A stretch of 64,000 nt of DNA from Apteryx mantelli. Its lineage: Eukaryota; Chordata; Aves; Apterygiformes; Apterygidae. How positions within the stretch are numbered: position 1 is the stretch's first letter; each line of letters starts with the position of its first letter. The translations under genes were made by a program, and so were the position numbers. The notes below the pieces were generated by a model that was not told the origin of the DNA, did not search any database, and saw nothing but the letters and a program-made list of their open reading frames with translations. This document shows, piece after piece, positions 14,201-29,200 of this stretch. The stretch is from positions 26,184,001 to 26,248,000 of the forward strand of contig NC_089981.1 in assembly GCF_036417845.1 (NCBI RefSeq), read 5' to 3'.

Positions 14201-17200
14201 ATTGAAGAGGTCTCAATTTTCGTATGAGTAGGAAACGCAAGTAGTACGATCAGGTTCTTCCCAACCCAAAGGATCACGCAGTCAGAAGCTAAACCTTGAA
14301 CTTTTTAAAATGTGCACATTCTTATCAAGATCTTATTTCACAGCCCCCACTATATGTTTTTTATCTCAAAGAGATAGAGTCTAAAAAAGCAATTGTATTC
14401 ACAATACAGGTATCAGCTTTTTCAGTAGTGGTAACTTCTCCTATGCCCAGTCACTCTTGCCTCAGCTGATGTTCAGATACACTTTTGCTAGGCATCACAG
14501 GACCCTGGGGCATTTCCTTGCTGGTCATCCAGATGGAAAATATATTTGGTCTCCAACCAGTTAAGTTATTCTTCTTACTTCCCATGTAACTTCTATCACT
14601 AAGATGAGAAGGGGACTTCAGGCAATCAGCCTCTTATCTTCTCTGGACTGCAAATAAATCGTCAATTCTAATAAACTAAACTTGTCAATAATGCTTTCAA
14701 ATCACTTCCTTCTGCTTAGAGGTGGTCTTTACTGAAATATGCCTTTCTACAGTGAGGCTTGACAAGCTTACATTTATATGAGCATTCTTCTTCCCAAGGA
14801 AACCTGAAGTGCATTAACAATATAAGCCACAGAGAAGAATGAATGCAATCACTAATGTAATAGCAGGACTTATTAGAAATGCACATTTCTTTAGTCTAGA
14901 GACCAAAGGTAAAATAGTATAATCAAGTGTAACTACAGTTACCTCCACAGAAACAAACAGTAACATCTCTAAATTTGATTTTACCCAAAGTACATAATTG
15001 CAACAACATTTACATTTGTCATATTAAGAACGGAAATTTGGGCCTAACATATTGCATATGAAGAAATGTAGAAAGCAAATAATAACAAAGCATATTTAAG
15101 TCTATAAATAGTTCAAATAGCTGTACAGTTGCTCCCAGGTTAAAATCATTACATGAGACCGAAATCAGAGCCAGAACGCAAACCTGATCAAGATACGAAG
15201 CTTAACACCTTGCTCTTAGAGCACAGGGCCAGCAGCTTAGTCCTTGACCTTATCTGAAAGTTAGCATCAGTAGTAGCATTATGACCCTAACACAATACTG
15301 GAGCACTAGCTGAACAAAATGCTGACCAAGTTCTGCCTTTCCATGCATATATAAAGTCAGTCATATATACGATGAAGTCAGTGAGAAAAGCCTGAATCCA
15401 GAAAACAGTTCCACTACACTTCTTGCAGCACCTATGTATGCCTATGACCTGTTCTAACATGCCATAACTTTCTCAAAATTAAGACCTAACAAAACCACAA
15501 TAAGAATAAAATGCTGTAGCTGCTCTATTCATCGGAATTGTATTAGTAGCACATAAATTAGCAAAAATCTCATCCAGTGTTCCATACCTCACATGTACAG
15601 CATTACAGCTTCTATAATACATGTTCATAAATACACAAGGAAGAAGAATGGGGTCTTCAAGATAAAGCAGACAAACTATTTGGTGACTTCTGCATATGGT
15701 ATCAGACACTTGCAAATATAAAGTAGGAGTATCATTAGTATCAGCTATGTATAAACACATGCACACATATGCTTGGCTGAAATAAGTTGTACAGAGTAAC
15801 AACTTGCAACATGAAACAGATGCAAACACATACCCAAACCTGAGACAGATCCAAACGCTACCCAAAGTTTTCCATATCAACATAAATAAAAGTGAATTTC
15901 AAGCTGCAGAACAAAGCCAAAAGAGAAATCTATACTCAAGGCACAAAAAAGTCATTCTTCCTTCAAGCAGTAATAAGCAGTAGGCTTACTATGTGCTGGC
16001 TGCAAATCCACAAAGACATACTCAGAGAGCTCAAGAAAACCAGCCATCATCCAGAGTTTCTTTCAAGGACCACCATATGCTATTTTACAACCTCACTGAA
16101 CATTGAATCAGAACGCTAGAATATCATCTTTCCTTTTTATTACAAAAAAACATGAGACTAACGCATGGGCTTCCTCTGCAACCATTGTTGTTAGACTATT
16201 TCAAGAATAAGGAAAATTGTTGCTACTGATTAGTTTTAATATATTCAATTGCAAGTAGCTTTGGGGTTTTGGGGGCGGGGGGAGAGGGAGAAGGAGGGGG
16301 GGCAGGGTTTACCCTGTTTAAATGCAGCTTCCCTTCAGTATATAAACATAATACAAAGGTTTTAAACTTTACCTGTCCACATGGAGCATTTTGCAAGTAC
16401 ACAGTAAACTCTCCAGATGTAAGGCTTTTCGCTAGAATATATTGGCAGGTGGCTTGGAAAGTGTATTTGCGGCCATCAAAGGTCATGAAATGAATGTCTC
16501 CTGAAACTGAGCATTCAGCTGACAGATGCAACAAAAAACAGATTTAAGTATGCAGAAAATATTGCATCCTCTTGACAGCTATCACTGCTGTAGACTTCAT
16601 ATGCTCAGACAGATATAAGCAAGGTTTAAAATCATGTCATACCAATCTACGAAATTGTCCAGGTATTAGGAACATAGTTAGGAAATGAATCCTGTACTTG
16701 GTTTTGCTATGGAGCTCTTATTTGATGCTAGGCCAGGATACTTAAAATGTTTTTTCCCTGCCACAGGAGAAAATAATTTGAGTGCTCCTTAAATTCTGAG
16801 TGTTTGATATGCGAGGGTCTAAAAAGTGATTTGCAGAAATATTAAGCACTTACACAGTAATTAACATCACTGAGACAAAGGCTTGAAATCATCAACTGCT
16901 ACGTAAACCATGAGGCCATGGGTACCCCTAGTATTCAAAATCCTTTAGATCTTAACCTCTCTGTAGCTTAGTTGCCCACCTGTGCAGCGAAAATAGTAAC
17001 ACCCCTCATTCCACAGGCATGTTGTGAAAATAATTAGCTACTATTTATGTAATAGCTAGATACCACATAGCTAGCCTGTGATATTGTGAGGAAAAAACAA
17101 GTAATCACGCATTTAGAAACTCCTCCATAATACATATCTAAATCTGTCAAGAGAAGATTGTATAGGAAACTTTAGTCATGTAGTGCCACCTCTCAGAAAC

Positions 17201-20200
17201 ATTATAGTGACCTATGGGGAGAGGCATTACTATGCTCAGCTAGAAAAGGCAGACAGCTATTATTCAGATTATTTTAATATTTAGTCCACTGTGTGTAACT
17301 GTTTGTACAAATACAAAAATACAAACTATACAGTGAAAAAAATCATGTTAAAGTCTATGAACAATATTCTATCCCAATTAAAAAAAAAAAGTGTTACTAA
17401 AAAACGTTAAGTATCCAACACCTGTTCTTTTCACATACCTGGACATGTAAGATTTGTACAGATCCACTTTCCTCCAATGCAAGTGCTGAAATAAAAGTGA
17501 AAAGCTGGGGTTTTTTTGGTTTTGTTTTGTAAGCATATGGCATATATCCCTCAGTTCTTCCTGGTTTCCTACTCCATGAAGAGAGTACCAAATTTCTTAT
17601 GAGTCTCACAAAATGGTAAAAGAGAGCTATTACAATCGAAGCTGTGGCAAGGGCTTGTCAGGAGGATATGGCCAGGTGAAGTCTCATCCATATGTCTAAT
17701 AATATTTCTCCTTTCTTTTAGGTCAGTAAAAGGAGCTACCATTTTTAGCTCCACTGTAAAAAGTCAAGGATGATCGATATTAAGAAGAATACGCATGTTC
17801 AATTTGAACAAAACTTCAAAAAACAACTGCTGTGGGCAAAAAAAGGGATTGTATGTCTGCAAACCCATCCATTTTCTCCAAGTTGATCCAATAAAAGGTA
17901 TTATCTATTCCTACAAGCCTTGCTTGCTGAAGTGTAAAATTAACATAGAAATTCTAAAAACAATAACTTCATGTCATAATGACATTAGACTCTGTGTCCA
18001 AGTGAGACAATACAAACAAGGAGATATAAAGTAATGTCAAATTAATTCAATTTTTAAGGTTTTGAATGCTAGATTGTTTTTTGTTTGATGCAGATTTCAA
18101 GATGAAAAGATTACTAAACGTTGCAGTATTCTCTGCAGTATGTGTTTTTTGCTCCTCTTTCCCATTAAAATTTACAGCTCTAACTGCCTTTATCTTTCTG
18201 TTAGTTGCAACATCTCCATGAAAGAGTAGTTTTTGTACGCAGGGACAAGTGAAAACTCCTATCAATTTTATTCTATGTTTAATTGAAAAATAGGTCTTAA
18301 AGGACTTCTCTCTCTGGTGACCACAAAAGGACTAAATCATAGGAACAGCATAAAAAGAAAATTTACTAACCAGTTGTTACATTCCTCATAAACCACAGAG
18401 CCCATTTCAAAAGAACTTCCATGGTAGTCACAAGGGCAGTCCATAGGCTTGACACACAATTCATTTTCATAAATTAGGCCTCAAAGAAATAAAACAACAA
18501 GAAAAAGAAAAGTGAAATATCTTTACAAATGGCTAGTGGAGTACCCTGATTAACAATTATACCTAATAACAACACTAACAGTCAAGTAGCATAATCAAAC
18601 TGTAGACCATTCAGAAATCGTTTTTCAGAACAAATATACATTTCAATTGTATTGAATAAATTATTACGTGGCCCAAGTCCCTAAATTGCCTCCAATACAA
18701 TAATGATAGTATGAATCAGAAATGTTTTTATTTTGAAAAATCACTCTGTTCTATTCAAGTACCTATGGCATCTCTTCTGACACTTTCACAAATCTTTGCC
18801 TTGATATTTTAAGGCACTATTTGGTCCTTATTTTACTATGGTAGGTTTTTTTTGTTTTTGCTCTTTTAATTATTCCATTATTATAACCAGGACCTAAAAA
18901 ACATTAACAGCCCATTAGAGATGAAGTGCAGGACAAAGATGATTACACTTATAAACTATCAGGGTATGTATAAGAGGCATGATTTGAACAGCCACAGCAT
19001 ATTATTCTCCGCTCTCTTTCAGACATGATTATGTACCCCAAAGAAGGCAGTAACAAGAGGAAAATTGGACAGTAAAGTATCTCTTGGTAAAAAGCGCACA
19101 GTTTTGCTTTAAGCCACATGGCTACCAAAATCATATAACAGCAGCCACCAGAATGAGGAGAATAGCTCCCCTATCCACAAAATCACCAACTCAGCAAACC
19201 CTATCTTTTGTTCATATTGCTGTGCTCTATAGCTAGAAAGGGGATCTGTGACAAAACCTATTCCTCCACTTTAGACGGAGGAAAGGGCTCTTGCCACTAA
19301 TGAGAATGAGGTCATTCACCCAGCCTGGTGACGAGGTGGTTAAAAGGAGTTCCTGTGGATACCTTAATCTAGGCAGACCACATAGGTATGTGAACAATCT
19401 GAAAAACTTACCATGAGGACAGTAACATCCATCAATGCAGGGAAGCTCACTGCCAACGCACTGCGATTGCTGATGGCATGAAACAGGGCAACAGTCAATG
19501 CATTCACTGTAGGTTAAGTGTTCAGCACAGGTAATCACTACAAAATAGAAACAGGTTGAGAAAAACAAACGCGTTATGATACCACCTCAGGGCATGAATA
19601 GTTTTCACATTTCTCTCAGGTATTTACTTTTTGGTAAGTCAATTGAGTATTTGTTGTCTAGAACCATGAATCAACAGCTTTCATAACACAAACATATGTA
19701 TTTATATATTTAATTTTCTCATTCTTTCTTTCTCTATAGATAGATAAAAACTACAAGGAGAAAGATACCTGTTTCAGGTGCATCAAGAATTAACAATATT
19801 CAATTAGATCACAGGAGACTTGGGGAAACATTCTCACAATAAAACTATTTAAATATTGAGACCAGCATAGGATGGCAGAATATCCATTAATCAAGACTTT
19901 TTAGAAACATGTGGGAAATGCTTCTGTCATGGATGACAAAGCTATTTTTGATCCTGTGTTACAGAGATGGACAGACTAGATGATCTCTCATGATCTCTTT
20001 CAAACTTTCTTTCAGTGACTAAGATGAAGACTTAATTCAACTGTAATTCAAATTTATTTTTAACACTCATAACATTTTATACATCAGAAATCTATGAAGT
20101 CTTTGTCAATAATTGAGAGAGTAGTTCTATGAAAAACACGTATAAAAAAAATTCAGTAATGTTTACGTAGCATTGAAGCGAGGACAGAGTTATACTTCCA

Positions 20201-23200
20201 CTGAGAACTGTATTAGTCCATAGTAGGAAGAAGAACAAAGAAGGAAAGATATGAAGAACAGTATTTGAAATACAACTACTCAAGCATCTGCATACCACAC
20301 TGTTGAAAGTGCGTTCGCCATCCATGAAGTGGTTTTCCTGCTTGGGCACAGGCCCTGGCATATTCAGTTAATGCTCGACACCAAGTTGCATTATCAATTG
20401 CTGACCTTATGCAAATAAAAATTGACATGATGTTATTTTCTCCCTACATTCATATACTCAGTTATAACCTCATGAATGCTTCTGCACCATTTCAGTTGCG
20501 TACAATCATGAGCTGTTTGAGCTAACATTAATAAATAACAGTCTACAGTACTGTGGTGTTTGGTAAGTTTGAAATCTAAAACGGCTAAGATATTCTGTCA
20601 TGTCTGAAGACAGCTGATAAATATATTTCAAACCTGACAATGATTTCCTAAATAAATCCATGAAAGTCAGCAGAGATACAGTAGTATAAAGAGAGATTTG
20701 ACTAAAGGTCTTTATTTTTACAAAAGGAATAACATCCTTCAGCAAAGTCACAAGGAGAAAGTGTATGACTTCTACCAGTGAAGAAGAAAGAAAATTATCT
20801 CCACCTGCCTTTTATTTTAAACAGTCAGAACCACTTGGACAAGCAGCATACCAGGTTGTGAAATGAGAGCATAAATTCAGATAGTTTGCGTGCTTACAAT
20901 CAAATTCCTCTTTTTGTTGGATTAAGATGTTGTGGATGCAGAATTATCTATTCATTGTTACTTTTCATTAAGATTAGAAATATTAATGATGTCGCACACT
21001 CAGCATCAAAAGAGATGCCATATTCAAGGGAGGGTAAATTAATGAATTATGCAAATAGCTAGGCCTGATTTTGGTCATCCTTACACCAAAGGAAAGAGGA
21101 ACAACTCCAGACATTTCTGGCAGCAAAAGCAAAAGCAGCGAGAAGAAAATCAAGACATTTTACTGTATTAAAAGCATTTTAGGTACAAACTAATATGCAG
21201 AAAAAGAAACATTAGTTCTGTTAACATTTACACATTAGCATGATTCATTCTCATGGTATGACTTTTTTTTTTTTTAATTAAGAGCTTTGGAATTACCCCA
21301 AAACATTCACTTACATGCAAAGATCATTGGTGCAGCTTGCCATAAAAGGAAGAGGACTCACATACTCATGACATTGTTCAAACGGGGGATGTAACAGAAT
21401 ATTACAGAGAGTATATGTCCTCTAAAATGAAAGAGATTATTTTTGAAAAATTTCACAACAGCAATCTTAAGCAGAATAGCAAACTGTGCAAAAGCACAAC
21501 AGACATCTCTCAATTTGTGACTAGGAATCCCTTTCCTCTTATTAACTAGAAGCAGTAGCCAGTAACATGTTGCTCTCCATCCCACAGTACTCAGAACATG
21601 GACTCCTTTATCCAGTACTGTACTGATGGTAATGTAATCTAGCCTTCCTTCCACCCTACCCCTCCCCCAAAAAAAGAAAAGAAAAAAAGAGGCTATTTTG
21701 CAGCTAAGCCTGGATGACCTGAAGTTTTGAACTAGTGTTTTAGTACAGTCCTCATTTTATTTAAATCACGCAGTAAAAGGCATCAGAAATTAAACATGTC
21801 TGGCTTCAGCTTTAGCTTCAAAATACTTCATTTCAGGGTTTAATCGTCAAAATACTACTTAGAAGGAGAACCTATTGCGTTTGAGATGGACAAAAGTAGC
21901 AATAAGTAAATTCCAAACACTGGCAAATAAAATGTGCTCTCAATCTGCTTTCATAGGCCTGCTTCCTCCTATACTTCCTAAGGGAAGGAATGGGAAACAG
22001 CTCTAGAATGAGTCCCTACTTTACAACTTTTCACTCATTTAGCCCCAGATTCCAAAAATACTCCTTTTGACTACCTTCCATACAATATAATACACCAGAA
22101 AGACCAAGAATTAAATTATAAACTTCTTTAGAAGCCAAATGAAAAATGGACAAGCGAAGCTCTGTTGCAGACGCCATGTTAATCCGTCTCTCCAAAGGCA
22201 AAATGAGAACATCTCCAGCCTCCCTCAAAGCACTAAGACAAATTCTGGCTCTAGTAAGAATCACAGACTGTTGTAATATTCCTTTCATGTTATCCAAACC
22301 TGTAGAGATTCATGGCTTTGTGTCAGGCAAGGTGGTTCATTGACAAAAGAATTATCCCAATTGGGTGTTCCTTGTGGAGGATTTTCCTGCCAACTCTCTA
22401 CGAATTCTGTTACGTCATCTGTCAGTTTTCCTAAACAAGATACACATACAGTCACACAGTGACTTGGAAGATTAAAGAACAATGTTTCTATAGGATTTTC
22501 CAGAGAAACCCCTCAATAATCTTAACATGTTAAGCAGAGACAGCCAAACACTACCCACAACAGATTAAATTAATCACATGTTAGTTTGAAGACTATCTGG
22601 TCCTTAGAAGAAACAAAGTCCCATTGTGGAAGGCTTTAAACAGATGGAGAGAAGGTAACTCAGTCAGGTGATTTGGCAAGGATGGGCTTTCGGGAGCAGG
22701 ATTGTGCCTGCTGAAGTCCTTGAATGGAAGAAAGGAAAGGAGAACTGTAATGAGCTGCATATACACAATTCCAAGCTGTTCCTTTATATGGAATTCCCCA
22801 CAGACAGCCTAATAACGGAGAATGAGAAGGAAGGCACTCCTGGGGCCAGCACAAGGATGCAGAATGACTGCCTATATTAGGCAAATAAAGGTGCAACTTT
22901 TTTGTGCAAGTAAGGATGCATACATTAGCTTTCAACTAGCTCATAAAGGTATCACCTATCACTACAATCTGGTGACATTGTTTACTACTTGTATTACCAG
23001 CAAATGCTGTAGCCTGTCTTGCTGTATCTTTATTACTACTGCTCCCTGAACTAGTTGGATATAGCTAATATGCAGCACATCTACTGTACTACAATTACAG
23101 CTTTATGTGACAGAAATATTCTGTGAAAGGTGAGAGGGTAGGGGGAAGCCTTTGAAAGCAGTGAGGACAATGAGCTATTGATCTGGGTATTAATTTAAGC

Positions 23201-26200
23201 ATTTTGATTTAGCAAGCAAATTATTCAATGGGGTAAGGGTGAATTCTAGCGCAGGGCTGATGCTTTGCAGAACTGGGTAACATAGCTTAACCAACAAAGT
23301 AAACCTACTACATATTGTACTCTGCACTTTGAAGTATTACTATAGTATCCCCATTTTGAAGATGAGAAACACAGAGGTAAACAGCCCAACAGAAGGATTT
23401 CCAGAAGCTTTTACTGTCTAACTTCAGATACCTTTCAAGGGGCCCAATTCTTTTTATTTTTCTTGATTCTTTTGTTTTGTAGAGTATTTACTGGGGAAAA
23501 AAAAATCAAGACTCTTGAAGGCACCTGAAATTAGTATCCAAGGAACTGGGAGTCCTAGAATCACTGTCACTTCTGCAAGTGTTAGCATAAATGAAATGCC
23601 AGATCATATGAAATTTGGCAGTCTTCACTGATGTACTTAAAAAAAAAAAAAACACACTCCAGTAGTAGTATATCAGGCTTCCAGAGGCTCCTATGTGAAC
23701 TTACTAAGTGGGTAGTGAGCACTTAAAAGTAGAAGTTTACCTTTCAGGTCCCAGGACTCTCCCTCTCCAGAGCCCCATGCATATTGACCCCCTTCACTAA
23801 CAATAGCAACTAGCACAAGCATTTCCATGTATTTTCATTTCAAATGTCACCCTCTTAAACTGAATTAGCATTACAGTTAAAAACTACACTTAGCAAAGTA
23901 ATGTTTTCAATAGAAAAATCTTTCTGGGAAAAAAAACCAACTCTACTACACATCAGGAAGTATTTTAAATACTCACCATAACTAGTCTCAAGATCATCCT
24001 GCACGATAGCATTATTGTTTCCACACAGTCCATGTGTTTTACCCAGATACTCTGGTGCCATTTTGATATATGCTGCAGATGTACCATCCCAAGCCAGAGT
24101 GAAAGCATACTGGTGTCTAACTAGGAAGTACCCAGCTAGCTTCTGGATGCGTAAATTCCCAGTGACATAGGGTAACTGTATTCTGAAACAAGCAATATCA
24201 GAGACAGAATCAAAAACAACTTTAAATACAAAAATTTCAGTACAAAAATGTTGATCAAAACAATGCCATGATATTAATTTCAGTGCAAAAACAGCATCAT
24301 AATTGTGAGGGCAATTACCCAAATCCTTTATAGGTGACTTCACTGCTCATCTTTATCTCTTCATCTCCAGAAAAGAATAAACTAATGGATCGTTCACATG
24401 AATAAGGAGACGAATGGCATTCAGGATCATTATTGATCTGCCAAATAAAATCACTAGTGTCAAAATTAAGATTTTAATAATATTCTTACTATTCCACATA
24501 CTACACACCTGATATTTACACGTTGAGAGTGGGATTAGGAATAATTAGTGTGGTGCCATTCTTCCCTCCAAAAAGGGATATAATTAGTTCTCTGTCTGGA
24601 ACAGTCTTTCCACAGCAGCAGTAGGATTTGAAAGCACACACCTTAGTTTACTCCCAGCCATTTACATTTTGGGCTAGAGTAACTGGAAGCACATACTACT
24701 GCTAGATTACCTTGTAGAACCCTGTACTATAATCTCAAAATTAATGCATTATTAGCAGGTCCACCAACAGTAAAAGTGAATGTAAAAGTGCATTCCCCTA
24801 CCTGTATGGAAAAACTCTGTTCATCTAATTCAGTATGTCTCACAAGGGCATATGTGGATTTCCCAGAAAAATAATAATAAAGTCCATCGAAAGTTTCAAA
24901 GTGGTATTGGCCCCATGTTCTGCATATATGATCTCTTTCAGCACCTGTATTATATACTAACAAAAGAAGAGTCACTTAAGAAGTACTACCTTTTTTGGAT
25001 TCAATACAGTTGAGACATAGTAGCATAGGTAGTAAATTGTGATATACCACCACAGGAAGAAAGAAAGAAAAAAAGAGGAGGGAAAGATACTGGGGGATGT
25101 AAACAGAAGAAAGGTGTTCCTGTAGCTGAGGGAACCAGAGTACAGTCCCAGAAACCTAGTGTGTTTTTTTTCCTCTACACACCTGTCTGGCATGTTGGTC
25201 CAGTTGCATTAAATCGACTGCAGTTGCAGAGCTCTCTGTGGACACACTCACCTCCATTAAAACAAGTAAACGAATCTGAGTGGAAAAACAAGGCATTTTA
25301 AAAACAAATGGTGGTAATTTCCATTCTTAAGACCCAATTCTGCCACTGAATGCAACTCCATGAATGACAAGGGGTGTTGGCTGAGCATCTAAACACTGCG
25401 TGAGCCCAGAAGAATCCCATAGGCCTCCACAAACAGCAAACGTACTGGGAAAGCTCCACTTCAAGAAATACAACCAGATGCAGCTAAATCTACTGCACAT
25501 TTAAAGAATGCCAAATCAAAATGGCCCTTTTAGTTAGTCTGCCATGCTTTTAGCCTCCCTAAGAAACGAATAAAGGATGTGAACTACTATTACAAAGCAA
25601 AACAGCACGGTGCAAATGTCCTTTACATAAAAGACTGCTATGCCTAACACTGGACGGGTCATGCTCTGCCATGATGAGAACATACTACCCAGGAAGTATA
25701 GACTTTCAGATCCCAGCTGTAGATCTTTCAACTGCCCTCCCTCTATCTTGCAACTTTTAAGCATACTAACTACAAGTACTTTCCATAAATGGACAGAGAA
25801 GTATTCTGGTTTCTAGTTTTGTAAGATATAAACATTTAACAGAGGAAAAATTTGATACTCAAGTGCAGTAAGCCTACTGTACATAAAACAAGGTCTTTGA
25901 CTTGCAGTCACAGATTTCTCCCCACCCCACTCCTCCCGTCCCCAGCAAATCTCCATCAAAATCTGACAACACAAGTTTTCGCAGTATGAGGAAAAGTGTG
26001 CACAAGCTGAAATAGGCTTCTTGCTACCAAATTTGTGCTTGTACTAAAATGCTCTTCTGATCATTGCAATACACTCACTTATTTTGCTAACATTTGCCCC
26101 TTTAAAATTTGAGTCTCCCCAAAAAAGAATTTGCATCTTAGTAATTGTATATTATGTAAAAAGAGTCATAGTAGTTGTAGCGCTTGGAGAAAAGAAACTG

Positions 26201-29200
26201 AGATTGTATTTGTTGTGTGAGAATAAATAAACTACTGCTATTTAAAGACTAGAGCTAAGCATACAAGTTGTTTTGAAGAAACTGCTCAGGGGAAGAGACA
26301 AACTGAAACTTTAGCCTTTTCATTTTCTTTATCTTTAGGAATACACCATTCTTGAAAAACAGCCTTTACAGATGAATTACTTCAGTGCTATCCTGAAAAA
26401 AAAAAAAAATCAGGTTTCACAGAAAAAGACCTTTTCCTTCTATCTTGGTAGAACCCTTACTTATGAAATGTCTAATCAGTCAGCAGTGTACACTAAAGTC
26501 ATGACATACCTAGAGTATGTTTAGGCTTTTGAGAAAGCTTCACCAGTAGGGTTTGTAACTCTGCTGATCCTGGCAAACTAATATAAGCTCTACTTCCAAC
26601 AGTCCACACAAACTCTGCAATGGTTTTAAACAGAACTGGAGGGAAGCCTTTCTAGGATACGAACTAACATTTTATGCTTTCATGGGTCACACTTCATCTT
26701 TAGGCTCTGTTCTAAACATAGGCATTCGCTAAAAATACATAGAAAAGTACAAATATCACAAGTAGATTCTGAATCACTTTACAGAACAGTTGAATTTTTT
26801 TCCTATAATCTGATTATAAGGTAACAAATGCTTTCTAACAAGTCAAGAGATGAACACTGACATCCCTATTGCCATTAAGCAATGTTGAATTCTTGATCCC
26901 AACAATAGCAACAGCAATATAAATTCAAATTCAAAGGGATTTTTTTTTTCTTATCTAACTTCTCTCTCCTATTCTAGGAGCCCATTTTATTGGTGTTTTC
27001 CAATACCAATTTCCTACCAACATCTTTTACAGCAAGTAATGAGTTTGTTTTGCCAGCAAAGAACTTCAACAGAAACACCATTATAGGAGACAGTGAGTCA
27101 TGCACTCTTATTAGCAGCTTTAAATCCACTAAAATGATCTGAAAGCAGGCAGCACACTGAGGGTATCCTGTAAGCATGTCCCAGCCAAAAGTAACACAAG
27201 TTCTGATAACAATCATACAGCATTTTTAACAAGCTGCTATAAACAACCACCAGCTTCATTTTAAGCCCCTACTTTAGTCTGGGCAACATTTTGAAATGCC
27301 TCTGAAAAAATCTCACACTCACGGTTTGCAGTGCACCTACCACACACAAATTGCCTTTAGATGCAGCCACCAGGTTAACTGTGCTCCTGACACGTAATTC
27401 ACATGTAAGCTTTTAACTTGTCAGAAATTATGGGCTGAATCCTGTTAATATATTACCTTTAATGAGGCTACTTCAAAAATAGTTCAAATCTCATTGTTAA
27501 CTCTTTCCAATGTGTGATCAATGTAGAAGTTTCATGAGGAAAAAGGTCACATTTAAGTTTCTTCTGCTTTGTGAGATCTTAGCAACTTAGAAGAAAGACT
27601 CTGTGCTAGTATAGTGCTAGAAAGAGGAAGATTTCTCAAGAAACGTATGGACTATCATTACTAAAAAAAAAAAAATTCATCCAAATTAGACCACATGATA
27701 TTATATAGTCTTCAATTACAAACTTACAGAATAATCAAGTTCCTACACAATTTGTCAGTATTTTCTTGATGATATTTCTATGGCCCTTTTCATTTGTAAA
27801 AACAGTAGAAATACTACTCATTTTTATATGACGAATTGCAAAATATTTTGATTATTTTCATTTTCTTTCCAAACCCTCCCTCACCTCCCAAAAAATAAAA
27901 TATAAGGCCATGCTGAAAAGAACAAAGCAGGCAGAGTAAAAGAGAACGTTCCTCTGCCTGGCTAATCCAACTATCCAGCCTGAATTCTCCTCCTGCCTGG
28001 CTCAGGTGAGTTCCATTTTAACAGTTAATGGCAAGCACCACGCAGAAAGGCCCCTAGTTATATGGAGAGCAAGCTGTCTCATTTACATACTCACAGCGAG
28101 CAATCTTGTCACTAAGGCAAGAGCCACATTCTTCCCCTCAAGAGAGGCAGACATTGATCTCTTTCATCTTGAGTGTTGTGAGACCTGTGCAACCTGAGAT
28201 CAAGTCCGTTCTTTGTTTCTCTAAGATTATGCCCTATTGCCTGTCCAGTTACAATAATCTGCAATTAGACTGCAAGTCATGTTCCTGCAGAGGAAGTTAG
28301 CCCCCTTTTAATGTTGCAAGTTGAATGATTCTACTTTAAGCATGGCTCAGGTAATCCACTCCAAGCTACATTTCTTCCGATGCAGTTTCAACTGATCTGG
28401 GGGACACTTGCTGTAACTGGGATCTCTCTTGCTCCCTTTTAGAGAGAAAGGGAGTTAGTCACATCAGAATTAGAAGTCAAATGATCTCATATGATGAGCT
28501 TTTTCTTCTTTATGAAGTCCTCTGTCTTGTCAATGTATGATTCCAAGAAAATACTGTACTGCTGTACCTGCTTTTGCCCCTTTTTACAGCATTGGAGAGT
28601 ATCTTTCCTTACACTTTGTAGAAGAGTTCTGTGCGCAAAGATTTAGTTATCCTTAACCAGCCAATGAGAGGGATATGGTGTTAATCCAGATCACATCCAA
28701 TGATCTTACTACTGTGAATAGTGTGGCCTCCTTTAATCACAGATTGGGTCAATCCATTTCTAGTCAATTAATGTTGAAATACTTCCTCAGCTATCAGAAA
28801 CCCATAACAAAGGCTTTGCTCAGATCTTTGTCATTAAAAGAATATAAATTCCCTAAATAAACTGACCTATATGATCTCTCTATCACAAATTTAGGTCTCT
28901 TCCCGAGGCCTGAGAAGCATTGTATCACCTGCAGGAGAGGAAGAAACATCAAGACTAAAATGAAGTTTAAAATTAAGAAACACTAGTTAAGAATATTGCA
29001 TCCTTGGTTTACCTGAAAGTAACCTCTATTAAAAAGTCCTTAGCTCCTCTTTTTCCTTTGACATTATGCCAGCTGAGCATGTTGGGTTGAAATCTGAAAT
29101 TGAAAATTGGTGAGACCTTTCCAGCAAAAAGTGGTAGACCTAACTAACATGATTCTGCTCACGTAATGTAAATTCTCACCAGTGATGTCATTACAAACTG

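Larger units (their letters stand above)
9277..16372 (-). other. OTOG: OTOG intron 14 (7.1 kb)
   Basis: A long intron between two well-placed VWD2 exons that join in phase 0. It holds a T19 tract at 10340-10358, a possible degraded CR1 tail near 14240-14275 and a G-rich tract at 16263-16307 close to the donor. The open frames here (for example the minus-strand frame at 15479-15883) have no recognisable family and no matching splice phase. Confidence 0.65.

Noticed and set aside
15479..15883. 134-codon minus-strand frame in OTOG intron 14
   Set aside because: No similarity to otogelin, and exons 14 and 15 already join in phase with conserved sequence, so no exon is missing between them.
23855..24343. 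162-codon minus-strand frame read as one coding unit
   Set aside because: Only 23977-24182 is exon. The flanks are intron with clear splice sites, and exon 6 overlaps the upper end in another frame.
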